IMG/VR virus record: IMGVR_UViG_3300035691_000010
Location: 1-46,069 of that record
Direction: 5' to 3' (one strand)
Length of the DNA stretch: 46,069 bases
From: a virus
The notes under the pieces are model-generated. The model saw nothing but the letters and a program-made list of their open reading frames with translations, did no database searches and had not been told where the DNA came from. Shown here piece by piece: positions 1 to 7,902 of this stretch; the stretch's first letter is position 1; each line of letters starts with the position of its first letter. Made by a program: the position numbers and the translations under genes.

Positions 1-692
<692 letters not shown>

Positions 693-695
693 CGC

Positions 696-944
696 TCACT
701 TCACCTTCTCGCCCCGCAGTTGCTGGAAGCGACGGACGAAGCATGTCGCGCTATGTGGCAGACCGCCGCAGTTGGAACAGCCGTCGCGCTGCGTGTAGTA
801 AGCGATGAACTCGTCGGCGATCACCGCGAGAGCTTCGTAATCGCTCAAGCCGACAAATTCGGAGACCTCAGATTCGCGTACCACGACACACTCGTAGCTG
901 CCTGGATCGATCAGCGCGCCCTTGAAAATCTGTGTGTTACTCAT
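696..944 (-). CDS. Small hypothetical protein, early operon
   Basis: 82 residues, with a CSNCGG motif near the C-terminus and a later Cys that may help bind a metal. I do not recognise the family. It starts 3 nt after the stop of the excisionase-like gene and ends 3 nt before the repeat-protein ATG, so the three genes form one leftward operon. A 17-bp direct repeat (703-719 and 955-971) brackets it, which gives this gene and the upstream gene the same C-terminal LRGEKV. Confidence 0.75.
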   Translation of the reverse strand: MSNTQIFKGALIDPGSYECVVVRESEVSEFVGLSDYEALAVIADEFIAYYTQRDGCSNCGGLPHSATCFVRRFQQLRGEKVK

Positions 945-947
945 GGT

Positions 948-1202
948 TCACCGGACCTTCTCGCCCCGCAGATAGGCGGCGACCTTCACGCCGCTCCACT
1001 TCTTCCGCTTCGACAACTGCGGTTTGAACTCGAGATCCTTGAAGCGACCGAGCTTGTTCAACTTGTAGAAGTAAGACCGGCTGACACGGAACGCCCGCAG
1101 CATGTCGGGCACGTTCATCACGGTTGGGAGATCGATCGGCTGGACCACTGGGGCGTCGGGAACGGTCGCGACCATCGGAGCGGCCACGTCTGTAGGACTC
1201 AT
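948..1202 (-). CDS. Excisionase/Cro-like DNA-binding protein
   Basis: 84 residues. After a Pro/Val-rich N-terminus, residues from about 33 resemble an excisionase or MerR-like winged helix: MLRAFRVSRSYFYKLNKLGR, then LSKRKKWSGVKVAAYLRGEK. It is divergent from the repressor gene and first in the leftward operon, as expected for a Cro or Xis regulator. A TTGACA-N17-TATATT promoter ends 8 nt before the ATG, so the transcript is probably leaderless; there is no Shine-Dalgarno. Whether it acts as Cro, Xis or both cannot be told. Confidence 0.7.
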   Translation of the reverse strand: MSPTDVAAPMVATVPDAPVVQPIDLPTVMNVPDMLRAFRVSRSYFYKLNKLGRFKDLEFKPQLSKRKKWSGVKVAAYLRGEKVR

Positions 1203-1210
1203 AGCGCAAG

Positions 1211-1239
1211 AATATAGGATTGACTGACACGAATGTCAA
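1211..1239 (-). promoter_or_regulatory. Leftward early promoter
   Basis: On the minus strand: TTGACA (1239-1234), a 17-bp spacer, TATATT (1216-1211), close to sigma-70 consensus. The predicted start of transcription is near 1204, essentially at the ATG of the gene starting at 1202, so the message would have almost no leader. Confidence 0.75.
1225..1238. promoter_or_regulatory. Candidate operator overlapping the -35 box
   Basis: Inverted repeat TGACA-CGAA-TGTCA, extended outward with one unpaired base (GACT and AAGTC arms). It overlaps the -35 box of the leftward promoter and lies between the divergent repressor and Cro/Xis-like genes. By analogy with lambdoid switches I infer binding by the repressor at 1321-1881. 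Confidence 0.6.
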
Positions 1240-1320
1240 GTCGAAAGTGTTGTTTTGGAGACGATTTCGCTATCGGACTCAGCGCAACGGACTTAGGGCT
1301 GATCTAGACTCGCCGCCACG

Positions 1321-1881
1321 ATGGATTGGATCGGTGTGCGCCGTCGTCTCAGTCAACTGCGACTTGCGCAACGCCGTGCGCGGGATGGGCGATCGTGGAG
1401 TCTCGATGATTTGGCGAAAGCGAGCGGGATTGATAAGTCCGCGATTCACCGGACCGAAAACACCAAGCGGTATCCGCACTACCGTCCAGATTTGGACACG
1501 ATCGAACGCTGGGTGAAGGCGACGACCGGCAAACATTTGTCTGCCTTTTTCGCGTCTTTCGAATCCGACTCGTCGGAGGTGACAAAAAATAGTATGTCTA
1601 GCATCAATTTGCCGTTGAATTCTGGCGACACTCCGTTACACAATCCGCCGTCGACGATCAACCACAACGCAGAGGCGGCGGCGCATGGTGCTCTCCTTCC
1701 CACGACGACCATTGCCCTCCTTGAAAGTGTCGTCCTCACCTCTGTCGAGCGGGTCGTCACCGCCCTTGACCGGCTTGGCGATCGACTGGCAACGCGTGAC
1801 GAACAAGTTGCAGGTCGTCGCCCTGAGACGCCCCATCATCGCCGGCGTGATCGTGTCCAGCATGGAAAAACTGCTCGATAA
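1321..1881 (+). CDS. XRE-family repressor (CI-like)
   Basis: 186 residues. The N-terminal helix-turn-helix (about residues 8-65) includes SLDDLAKASGIDKSAIHR and ends in DTIERWVKATTGK, typical of XRE/Cro-CI proteins. The middle is Asn/Ser/Pro-rich, followed by a helical segment from about residue 130; there is no S24 autoprotease motif, so SOS-type self-cleavage is not supported. It is divergent from the early operon and directly upstream of the integrase, so it is the likely lysogeny repressor. A TAGACT box lies 10 nt before the ATG with no Shine-Dalgarno. The last about 20 residues are His/Arg-rich and unlike folded protein. Confidence 0.75.
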   Translation: MDWIGVRRRLSQLRLAQRRARDGRSWSLDDLAKASGIDKSAIHRTENTKRYPHYRPDLDTIERWVKATTGKHLSAFFASFESDSSEVTKNSMSSINLPLNSGDTPLHNPPSTINHNAEAAAHGALLPTTTIALLESVVLTSVERVVTALDRLGDRLATRDEQVAGRRPETPHHRRRDRVQHGKTAR

Positions 1882-1890
1882 CCTCCTCCA

Positions 1891-3033
1891 GTGAGACGCG
1901 GCACTCGAGAGACGATCGAACGCGGCATCTACAAGGATGTCGGCGGCTATGAAGTGGTCGCTCGGGCCGGGACGTTGCGCCGAAGCCAACGATTCCCGTT
2001 GCGCACCAGCCTACAGACGTTGCGTGGCTGGCGCGACCTGACCACCTCAGACTTACGAGACGAGCGCCAGCCGACCGCCGATGCCTCCACGCTGGCCGGC
2101 GCGATCGACTCGTTCATCGCGAAGACCAAGCTGCCGAGACGTGCGGGAATTCGCCCGAGTCTCCACGCGTGGGCGCGCGAATACGGCGAGCGGCCGCGAC
2201 GGAAGATCACCGCGGCGCTCTGCCAGCAAGCGCTCGAACGCTGGCGCCATGCCGGCTACTCGCCGCAGTCGTTGTACTACCGGCGCTTGGCGCTCTATCG
2301 CCTCTGGAAAACACTGGATGGCCCGACTGTCAAGACGCCTGTTGATGACATTCACATCGCCCGCCCGCGCGTGCAGCGGCCGACGTGGGTGCCTGACGAC
2401 GTGATTCTCAGCGTACTGATGGAACTCCGGCGGAAGGAACTGGCGGGCGGGAAGCTGAGACGATCCGCGAAGACGCGCGCGCGGTTCCTGGTGCTCGCGA
2501 CGACGGGCCAACGGCCGGCGCAGCTCAAACGCGCGCAGCGGTCAGACGTGGATCTCGAGCGCGGCATCTGGTGGGTCCGGCCGGCGAAAGGCGGGCACGC
2601 CGTGCCGCTCCACCTCAACTCCGAAATGCTCGACGCGTGGAAGGCGTTCGTCGCCGCTGACGCGTGGAGCCACTACGATACGCGCAGCTTCGCCCGCACG
2701 CTCCGCGCCTGCGGTTGGCCGAAAGGGATCCGTCCCTACAATTTGAGGCACGCCGCCGGCTTGACACTCAGCGCGCGCGGGGCCGATCTCGGGGACATCC
2801 AGATGCACATGGGGCACACGTCGATCGCGACGACGCGGCAATTCTACGTGCCTGGGCTCGATGAACGGATGAAGGCGACGAGTGCCGCGCTGGAGGGACG
2901 ATTCCGCGACCGTGCCACGCACCCGGTGCCACGATCGGCAGGAGACACCATCAGATTTCCCGGGAACCAGCGGGTTGATTCGAAGCACATTCTTGTCGCG
3001 GCCGACAAGCCGCAGAAGCGACGCGGCGCCTAG
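1891..3033 (+). CDS. int: Tyrosine-family phage integrase
   Basis: 380 residues. The catalytic set is visible: Arg208 in TGQRPAQL, Lys233 in AKGGHAVPL, Arg286 in NLRHAAG (Asn in place of the first His), His309 in MGHTS and the nucleophile Tyr319 in QFYVP. Residues about 60-160 form the helical core-binding domain. It catalyses site-specific recombination between attP and the host attB. The GTG start overlaps an out-of-frame TGA and lacks a clear Shine-Dalgarno, so the exact start is uncertain. The attP core begins about 37 nt after its stop, the standard arrangement for tRNA-integrating phages. Confidence 0.93.
   Translation: MRRGTRETIERGIYKDVGGYEVVARAGTLRRSQRFPLRTSLQTLRGWRDLTTSDLRDERQPTADASTLAGAIDSFIAKTKLPRRAGIRPSLHAWAREYGERPRRKITAALCQQALERWRHAGYSPQSLYYRRLALYRLWKTLDGPTVKTPVDDIHIARPRVQRPTWVPDDVILSVLMELRRKELAGGKLRRSAKTRARFLVLATTGQRPAQLKRAQRSDVDLERGIWWVRPAKGGHAVPLHLNSEMLDAWKAFVAADAWSHYDTRSFARTLRACGWPKGIRPYNLRHAAGLTLSARGADLGDIQMHMGHTSIATTRQFYVPGLDERMKATSAALEGRFRDRATHPVPRSAGDTIRFPGNQRVDSKHILVAADKPQKRRGA
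2912..2937 (+). repeat. Left arm-type repeat pair, candidate integrase site
   Basis: GTGCCACG, 6 nt, then GTGCCACGATCG, inside the 3' end of the integrase gene. The same paired motif with a 5-nt gap is at 3142-3166 on the other side of the tRNA-like core. Direct repeats flanking the core are what arm-type integrase or excisionase sites look like. Confidence 0.55.
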
Positions 3034-3069
3034 AATCAACCACTTGCGACGTTGCGTGTGATCCGAGGA

Positions 3070-3121
3070 CACCTGATTCGTAATCAGCAGGTCATCGGTT
3101 CAAGTCCGATCGCCGGCTCCA
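3070..3121 (+). other. attP core: 3' half of a tRNA-Thr(CGT) gene
   Basis: It contains an anticodon loop TTCGTAA (anticodon CGT at 3079-3081) with a CTGA/TCAG stem, a variable loop, a T-arm ATCGG-TTCAAGT-CCGAT and an acceptor 3' strand CGCCGGC-T-CCA ending at 3121. The 5' acceptor strand and D-arm are absent, so it is not a complete tRNA. A 3' tRNA half just downstream of an integrase is the classic attP identity segment that restores the host tRNA after integration. Confidence 0.85.
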
Positions 3122-3141
3122 GAAAACGCGAGTTTCCAAGC

Positions 3142-3166
3142 GTGCCACGATCTGGTGCCACGATCG
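3142..3166 (+). repeat. Right arm-type repeat pair, candidate integrase site
   Basis: GTGCCACG, 5 nt, then GTGCCACGATCG, matching the pair at 2912-2937. With the core at 3070-3121 it gives a symmetric attP layout. The stretch 3122-3240 otherwise holds no gene that I can support. Confidence 0.55.
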
Positions 3167-3240
3167 AACAGGGTCAGGCGGCACCGCCCATCCCGATGTC
3201 GGGGCGACACCGGGTCCCAGTCGGCCCGCCTGAGCCCCGC

Positions 3241-3444
3241 TCAGCTCGCTGGACCGAGTCTCGCAATGGCCTCAGCTTCAAAGAGCCGCCACTCGGTGAG
3301 CAGTCCTGGACACGGCGCACCAGCCGCGCCGCAGTCATCGTGCTCCCACGGTTGATCCGGATGTGCCTCGCACACCCAGCCGTCGCGGCAGTCCGGACAT
3401 GAATGCACGACGTTCCACGGTGCGGTGTGATACTTCTCGGTCAT
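3241..3444 (-). CDS. Small Cys-rich zinc-binding-like protein
   Basis: 67 residues with CPDC, then GWVCEAHPDQPWEHDDCG and a final APCPG. The spacing of Cys and His suggests a zinc ribbon. I recall short bacterial and phage proteins with this WVCEAHPDxPWEHDxCG core; no function is established. The start at 3444 is chosen because the conserved region begins there; upstream codons are antisense to the moron at 3481. A 14-bp direct repeat (3229-3242 and 3445-3458) brackets the gene, one copy being its ribosome-binding region. Confidence 0.7.
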   Translation of the reverse strand: MTEKYHTAPWNVVHSCPDCRDGWVCEAHPDQPWEHDDCGAAGAPCPGLLTEWRLFEAEAIARLGPAS

Positions 3445-3462
3445 CCTGAGCCCCGCTCTACT

Positions 3463-3480
3463 CTGTGCTAGACTGCGCGC
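3463..3480 (+). promoter_or_regulatory. Extended -10 promoter of a leaderless gene; direct-repeat copy 1
   Basis: TGCTAGACT fits an extended -10 element (TGn plus TAGACT at 3469-3474). Transcription would start near 3481, the A of the ATG. The 17 bases at 3463-3479 recur exactly at 3748-3764, so the promoter brackets its gene. No -35 consensus is visible. Confidence 0.55.
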
Positions 3481-3744
3481 ATGAACAGGCGCGGATTCTT
3501 CGGCACACTCGCGGCGTGCCTCATTGTGAAGCGCGTGGCTCCCACCACTCCGCAGATCAACTTCCGCCTTGACGGCGCTGACTTGGTATCGCCGGAAGTC
3601 CGCACGATCATCGAAGGCAAGCCTGGCCACCGAATCTACTTCCTGTCGAACGACGGCCCATACGTCATCGGCGGTAGCCCGAACCACGTCGAGAAAATCT
3701 CACTCGACACTTTTGCCGCGCCTACCGTTCCACCTTCCCACTGA
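3481..3744 (+). CDS. Rightward moron with possible TAT-like signal
   Basis: 87 residues starting MNRRGFFGTLAACLIVKR: a twin-Arg, a Phe pair and a short hydrophobic stretch, resembling a TAT-type signal, though the hydrophobic part is short. The rest contains RTIIEGKPGHRIYFLSNDG and YVIGGS, small beta-rich segments. The family is not recognised. It runs opposite to its neighbours, has its own promoter and no Shine-Dalgarno, and is bracketed by a 17-bp direct repeat, which together mark an accessory insertion that could be expressed in the lysogen. Confidence 0.65.
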   Translation: MNRRGFFGTLAACLIVKRVAPTTPQINFRLDGADLVSPEVRTIIEGKPGHRIYFLSNDGPYVIGGSPNHVEKISLDTFAAPTVPPSH

Positions 3745-3747
3745 GCG

Positions 3748-3764
3748 CTGTGCTAGACTGCGCG
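3748..3764 (+). repeat. Direct-repeat copy 2 of the moron promoter
   Basis: Exact 17-bp copy of 3463-3479, placed 4 nt after the moron stop. Removing one repeat plus the moron would join the leftward small reading frame at 3805 to a TAG just ahead of the ribosome-binding region of the gene at 3444, so the insertion probably landed at the end of a small leftward gene. Confidence 0.7.
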
Positions 3765-3801
3765 TGCTGGCCGCGTCGCTGCGGAACAGACCGCAAGGCG
3801 C

Positions 3802-3882
3802 TCACGGGCTCGTGGTGGCTCCGCCGTTCGACTCGGTAGGGCGGCGCTTTCTGAAACCGACGCGGACAGCCTTCTTCCTCAC
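3802..3882 (-). CDS. Possible 26-residue basic peptide
   Basis: The GTG start overlaps the stop of the beta-helix gene (GTGA). The peptide is Arg/Lys-rich (MRKKAVRVGFRKRRP) and its stop in turn overlaps another GTG at 3805 that opens a 27-codon frame ending at 3722 inside the moron. The stop-start overlaps match the style of this genome, but length and composition are weak evidence. Confidence 0.35.
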   Translation of the reverse strand: MRKKAVRVGFRKRRPTESNGGATTSP

Positions 3883-5666
3883 CGACGAAAGCGGTGCTTG
3901 CCGCCAGCCGCCGAGATCGTGATGCCCGTGAGCGTGGTCGCCGTGGCGAGGAGCACCGCGCTGATGTTCGCCCCGATGTCGGCTCCGTCGGTCCCCGTGT
4001 TCTGGTAGGCGCTTCCGTTCGCAATGGCAAAGTTCGCCCCCACGCCATCGACGGCATACGTGGTGAACTGCGCTTCCCACGTTGCATCATCCGGATAGAA
4101 GTTGTTCGCGGGATACGAGCCTGACGAGACATTCGAGAGCGCGTTTTTCAGGAAGCTGTAGCCGGGTGCAGCCGCCGCAAGCCCCGCACTGCCTTGCCCG
4201 CCTGAGCAGATGATCCCGTAGGTTTCTCCGCGCACCAGATTGTTCGTGAAGACGAAGCCCGACAGGACCGCGACCTGATCATCGAGCTGCAACGCGCCCC
4301 CAGCGGTCCCCTGCGTCACATGCACGATGGTGTTGTGGTCAATCGTCGCGTTGACGACGCCTTCGGTCGCGACGATCGCGAAGACCTGACTCCCCTGTCG
4401 CCATGGATCGGTCCCCGAGTCGTACACGAGATTGTTCCGGACGGTGACATTCGTCAGCGGTCCAGGCCGGCCGCCGTTCTCGGCTTCAATCCCGTGCAGC
4501 TCGAGGAACCCGCAGCAGTGCCGAATGATGTTCTTCTCGAAGACGATGTTCTTGGTCTGGATGTAGGGGGCCGTCCCTTCTTGATCGACGGTTTTCAACC
4601 ACACCGCATAGCCCTGGTCGGCACCAGGCCAGCAGTATTCGAAGATGTTGGAGTCGATCTGTGCGTTGACGCAGGCTTTCAGCTCGAACAGATTCTTGAT
4701 CGCCCACGATTCATTGATCCAGGCCGGATCGTTCCGCACGTAGTTGTAGCGGAACGTCAGGCCGTCGAGAATACATCCCGCCTTGATCGTGTTCGTGCCG
4801 ACGTCTGGCGCGGCGCTCAGCGCGGTAAAGCCAATCGTGCCCGACGCGCCGTTCCCGCTCTTGCTCGTGAGCGTCGTCTGCTTCCACACCCCGCCCACCA
4901 GACACGCGATCGTCTGCCCGACGGCAATCTCGGCCAGCGCATGACTCGCCTCCGAACACGCCACCGTGGCTGATGTCGTCGTCGGACTGCCGGATACGGT
5001 CAGGTAGGTGCGGATATTCGGGTCTGCGCCACCGAGCAGGAAGGGTTCGGTGCCTGCGCTGAGGTAGTTGTTCGTGACCGTCAGTGGACCATGACCATTC
5101 CATCCCGCGATGCACTGACTGTCGCCTTCCCCGGCACCAGTCGACTTGATGTCTGAGATGTAGTTGTTCGTGATGACGATCCGCTTCCCCGCCGTGTGAA
5201 TCGCCCGCTTCTGCCCCAGCGTCGCGCTGCCGTGGATGTAACACTGGTCAATCGTGATGTCCGTGGGTTCAAGCGTCTCGAAGGCTTGCGACGAATCCGC
5301 GTACCCGATGGAGATAATTGTATTGATGCCGCCAGGTACCTCGGGACAGTGAATATGTCGGAACGTGTAGTGATTCGACCCAGTGGCGAACTGGACCGCT
5401 GGCGCCCCGCTTCCCGGCGATTGAATCGTCGGCATGAACGCCGCGTACGCCGGACTCGTTCGCTGTCCAGCCGTGGGAAGACTGAACGCGCTGGCATCCG
5501 ACGTGATAAGAATCCCGACGGTCATCACGCCCTTGTCTGGACACGTCACCGTCTCCGTGAAGGTCTGCCCTGCCTTGCAGACAATCGTGTCCCCGTCCAC
5601 CGCGGCATTGACCGCGGCTTGAACCGTGCTGTAGGTGTAGCCCGTGCCTACTGTCCGCGTCGCCAT
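3879..5666 (-). CDS. Parallel beta-helix tailspike-like protein
   Basis: 595 residues. The N-terminus (TYSTVQAAVNAAVDGDTIVC) and repeated short strands with Asn ladders (VITNNYISD, LTVTNNYLS, VTVRNNLVY, ATIDHNTIV, FVFTNNLVR) are typical of right-handed parallel beta-helices of the pectate-lyase or tailspike type. Such phage proteins bind or cleave surface polysaccharide. No catalytic residues can be assigned. It lies at the distal end of the structural and lysis operon, consistent with a receptor-binding or depolymerase role, but a host-modifying secreted enzyme is also possible. Confidence 0.75.
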   Translation of the reverse strand: MATRTVGTGYTYSTVQAAVNAAVDGDTIVCKAGQTFTETVTCPDKGVMTVGILITSDASAFSLPTAGQRTSPAYAAFMPTIQSPGSGAPAVQFATGSNHYTFRHIHCPEVPGGINTIISIGYADSSQAFETLEPTDITIDQCYIHGSATLGQKRAIHTAGKRIVITNNYISDIKSTGAGEGDSQCIAGWNGHGPLTVTNNYLSAGTEPFLLGGADPNIRTYLTVSGSPTTTSATVACSEASHALAEIAVGQTIACLVGGVWKQTTLTSKSGNGASGTIGFTALSAAPDVGTNTIKAGCILDGLTFRYNYVRNDPAWINESWAIKNLFELKACVNAQIDSNIFEYCWPGADQGYAVWLKTVDQEGTAPYIQTKNIVFEKNIIRHCCGFLELHGIEAENGGRPGPLTNVTVRNNLVYDSGTDPWRQGSQVFAIVATEGVVNATIDHNTIVHVTQGTAGGALQLDDQVAVLSGFVFTNNLVRGETYGIICSGGQGSAGLAAAAPGYSFLKNALSNVSSGSYPANNFYPDDATWEAQFTTYAVDGVGANFAIANGSAYQNTGTDGADIGANISAVLLATATTLTGITISAAGGKHRFRR

Positions 5667-5674
5667 CGCCCTAC

Positions 5675-5821
5675 TTACTTCGCCTCGATGACGACGACGT
5701 GGCGGGCCTCATCCACGCGTACGTCCTTCACGGGACCAGTCCCGTCATAGTTCGCCTCGACCCAGACATCAGCGTCCTGTGGCAATCCACGCAACCGTTC
5801 GATCAGCTCTGCGGCGGTCAT
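5675..5821 (-). CDS. Small hypothetical protein
   Basis: 48 residues, MTAAELIERLRGLPQDADVW followed by VEANYDGTGPVKDV, an acidic helix then strands. Similar short proteins starting with xELIERLxxLPxDAxV are common in phages; the function is unknown. The ATG at 5821 follows AAAAGGAT; upstream codons in frame look non-coding. Confidence 0.7.
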   Translation of the reverse strand: MTAAELIERLRGLPQDADVWVEANYDGTGPVKDVRVDEARHVVVIEAK

Positions 5822-5858
5822 ATCCTTTTCTGCCTCAACTAACCAACCAGACGACGGC

Positions 5859-6065
5859 TCATCGGATTCTCGGGATCTGCGGATCGTGGCCGAACAGCCC
5901 GATGGCACTTGCCAGCGCCCACAGAATCATGACCACCGCCAACGCCCAGAAGCCCTTGTCAATCACCTTCGGATGATCAGGTGACATGTAGTTGATGATC
6001 CACACGGTCGCAGCCACCGCGAGGACCACCACGACAGCGAACAATAAGAATTCAAAGAGCCCCAT
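5859..6065 (-). CDS. Small two-TM membrane protein, holin-like
   Basis: 68 residues with two hydrophobic segments (about 4-25 and 41-62) and a C-terminus LFGHDPQIPRIR. The TAATG overlap with the stop of the gene upstream fixes the start at 6065. Size and topology fit a holin or other phage inner-membrane protein; a second two-TM holin candidate lies at 8439, so the role is open. Confidence 0.7.
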   Translation of the reverse strand: MGLFEFLLFAVVVVLAVAATVWIINYMSPDHPKVIDKGFWALAVVMILWALASAIGLFGHDPQIPRIR

Positions 6066-6988
6066 TAGCCATTCCCCCATGTGCAAGTGATGCCGTGCGC
6101 GTGACAGAGTTCCTGTGCGCGCAGCCGCAATCGCAGGCCGTCCGCTTCCGAGCAGTTCCCGTGGCTGTAGTCGTAGGCGATGCTCTCGAAAAAGTTCAGT
6201 GGCACCTGACGCCAGCCGCGCGCGCCGACTCCAAGACGTGTGACAATTTCTAACCATCGGTCTTCCCATCCGTCTCCGTCGAGCAACTTCGCCCCGTGTG
6301 GCGTTTGGTACAAGAACACGTCCACGAACTCGCCGCCGTGAGACCACCAGAACCCAGCTTCATCACCGTGCCACGGATCGTCAGGTTCCACAGGATGACT
6401 GGCACCGGTCGCGCGTTCCGGTTGCAGATGCACCGCAAGAATGGCAGTGGGAAGTGCTGCGTGAATCACGAGCAAGCCGCGTGAGAGTTCCGCAGAGGTC
6501 CAGCCGCCACCTGGACCGACGAGCTCGAACCCTGGACATACGATCAGCCGCGCCGGGTCGCGGATATAGGCCAGCAGCGATGCGAACAGGCCCGGCCAGA
6601 ATTCGTTGATGTCGGCTGCGGTCCCACCGTCGCCGCTTGTCAGCATGACAACCGGCACGAAGCCCTCATCGACCACGTCCGCAACGAAGGACGCGAACAG
6701 GTCCGGCTGCGTCCGCACATCGGCCGACGGAATCTCCATAATCGTCGGGTAGTTCGCCACCGGACAGACGACCAGGTGTGTCAATCCCGCTTGGCGCTTT
6801 TGCTCCAACCACGCGTCGAACTTAGCGTCATCGGTGAGCCAAAGCGACAGCAGGTACGGATCGAACATGACGATCCCGTCGGCATCGCGCATCCCGCAGA
6901 AGTTCGCGCGGATGTCGTGGACATTCGGCGCTAGCGTCGCCGGCTGCGAACGATTGGCCGCGGCAACGATCGCGGCGACGCTAGCCAT
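6065..6988 (-). CDS. TIM-barrel glycoside-hydrolase-like phage protein
   Basis: 307 residues. It has an alternating strand-helix pattern and motifs FDPYLLSLW, VPVVMLTSGDGG, VCPGFELVGPGGGWTS, LAVHLQPERATGASHP and DVFLYQTPHG. I recognise this as a conserved phage family that looks like a (beta/alpha)8 glycoside hydrolase; acidic residues at the strand ends (GFE in particular) could be catalytic, but this is inference. It lies between membrane-protein and secreted-protein genes near the lysis block and probably acts on a host glycan or is part of the tail tip. Confidence 0.6.
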   Translation of the reverse strand: MASVAAIVAAANRSQPATLAPNVHDIRANFCGMRDADGIVMFDPYLLSLWLTDDAKFDAWLEQKRQAGLTHLVVCPVANYPTIMEIPSADVRTQPDLFASFVADVVDEGFVPVVMLTSGDGGTAADINEFWPGLFASLLAYIRDPARLIVCPGFELVGPGGGWTSAELSRGLLVIHAALPTAILAVHLQPERATGASHPVEPDDPWHGDEAGFWWSHGGEFVDVFLYQTPHGAKLLDGDGWEDRWLEIVTRLGVGARGWRQVPLNFFESIAYDYSHGNCSEADGLRLRLRAQELCHAHGITCTWGNG

Positions 6989-7253
6989 TCGGCAACCGAT
7001 TGATCAGCAAGAACGAGAGCGCCTTTGCGCTCGGTCGAAACGTCACGATGTTCCCTTCCACTGTGCATTTCTCCCACGGACCGTCTGTCCCTTTCGGTCG
7101 CGTTCCCCAACTGCCAAACGAGCCGTCTGCGGTCGGCTGGCAGCTCAGGACTTCATCGTCCTGGAGAACAATCACGAATTCCGTATCGCTGACCTTGAGC
7201 AAGCTCTTCGCGGTCTGCAACGGGGCGAGTGGTGAACTGCCGAACGCAATCAT
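6981..7253 (-). CDS. Small hypothetical protein
   Basis: 90 residues, LLKVSDTEFVIVLQDDEVLS then FGSWGTRPKGTDGPWEKC, a compact all-beta pattern. Family not named; similar small proteins accompany the TIM-barrel-like gene in phages as far as I recall. The ATG at 7253 has GAGGAG 6 nt upstream; the longer in-frame start would read through antisense sequence. Its stop overlaps the next gene by 8 nt. Confidence 0.7.
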   Translation of the reverse strand: MIAFGSSPLAPLQTAKSLLKVSDTEFVIVLQDDEVLSCQPTADGSFGSWGTRPKGTDGPWEKCTVEGNIVTFRPSAKALSFLLINRLPNG

Positions 7254-7255
7254 GG

Positions 7256-7741
7256 TTACTCCTCGCACCGAATCAATTGACCGATCAGCTCCGCGCTGGC
7301 CCCGAGGAAGACGCCCGCGATCCGTTGTTTCCCGGTATGTCGGTTCGCGAAATCTTCCCCGCGTAATTCCTGCGTCGCCCACGCGAACGACAATCCGAGC
7401 TGCCAATGTCGTGCGCCCGTTGGTCCGCGCGACAACAATCCCTCCATACCGCGTGCAGAATGACCACTTGGCATCCCATGCAAGTCACAACCAGCGCACG
7501 GGCGAGGCGAGAAGATGAAGTGTTTCATCGTCAGTTCGGTCGTCGTGATGAGGCCCTCTGTTAAAGCCAAGCGACCGAGATTGCACCAGGGACGCTTGGA
7601 TCGTGCGGCATCGACCGCGGACCACGTCGGATTCACCGCAGCCGTGCCGTAGCTGGCCCAATCGGCCCAACGGTTGACGGGTTGCTGGGCGTGGACGGGT
7701 ACGGCAAATAGCAGGAACGCGATCACGAGCCACTTCGTCAC
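7256..7741 (-). CDS. Secreted PAP2-like (acid phosphatase fold) protein
   Basis: 161 residues. Signal peptide MTKWLVIAFLLFAVPVHAQQ with a predicted cut after HA. Residues 78-94 read FSPRP then MPSGHSA, the second PAP2 motif (PSGH, His94), and residues 134-142 RHTGKQRIAG align with the third motif with His135 kept but its Asp replaced by Gln139. This suggests an exported lipid- or isoprenoid-phosphate phosphatase relative, possibly altered in activity. The GTG start has GAGGAG 11 nt upstream. It could modify the envelope during lysogeny or lysis. Confidence 0.6.
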   Translation of the reverse strand: MTKWLVIAFLLFAVPVHAQQPVNRWADWASYGTAAVNPTWSAVDAARSKRPWCNLGRLALTEGLITTTELTMKHFIFSPRPCAGCDLHGMPSGHSARGMEGLLSRGPTGARHWQLGLSFAWATQELRGEDFANRHTGKQRIAGVFLGASAELIGQLIRCEE

Positions 7742-7756
7742 TGTGTTACCATCTCC

Positions 7757-7902
7757 TCAAGGCGTCGGTGCGGCGTGGAGAGAACACGCTAAGGACAACG
7801 CGAGATCCAGCGCGTAATCGTGGTCATTGACCGTTGTCTGAGCCGGTCGCGCACCCGGCGAACTGCAGCCGCCAAGCGCGGTCACCGACGCCCCCAACCT
7901 GC
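7757..7902 (-). pseudogene. 3' remnant of a leftward gene split by the moron at 7919
   Basis: Leftward frame FYSRLGASVTALGGC, continuing to a TGA at 7757 that leads straight into the GAGGAG of the next gene. The FYxRLGA segment is encoded by the direct repeat and matches, in the same phase, GWRRFYRRLGA at the end of the 5' remnant (8226-8421). Removing the moron plus one repeat makes one continuous frame. Confidence 0.45.

Noticed and set aside
1685-1894. A 69-codon rightward frame overlapping the end of the repressor, whose TGA overlaps the integrase GTG.
   Set aside because: No Shine-Dalgarno, and its first half is unlike protein; but the end (LQVVALRRPIIAGVIVSS) looks natural, so a frameshift at the repressor end cannot be ruled out.
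3070-3121. A complete phage tRNA-Thr gene.
   Set aside because: Only the anticodon arm to CCA is present; there is no D-arm or 5' acceptor strand, so it is an attachment site.
3125-3138. A 14-bp sequence AACGCGAGTTTCCA shared with 8374-8387, possibly a second attachment site.
   Set aside because: A few 14-bp matches between distant places are expected by chance in 46 kb, and nothing else supports it.
3764-3922. A rightward 52-codon frame from a GTG after the second promoter copy.
   Set aside because: Runs antisense into the spike gene and has no protein-like features; the leftward small frames there fit the operon better.
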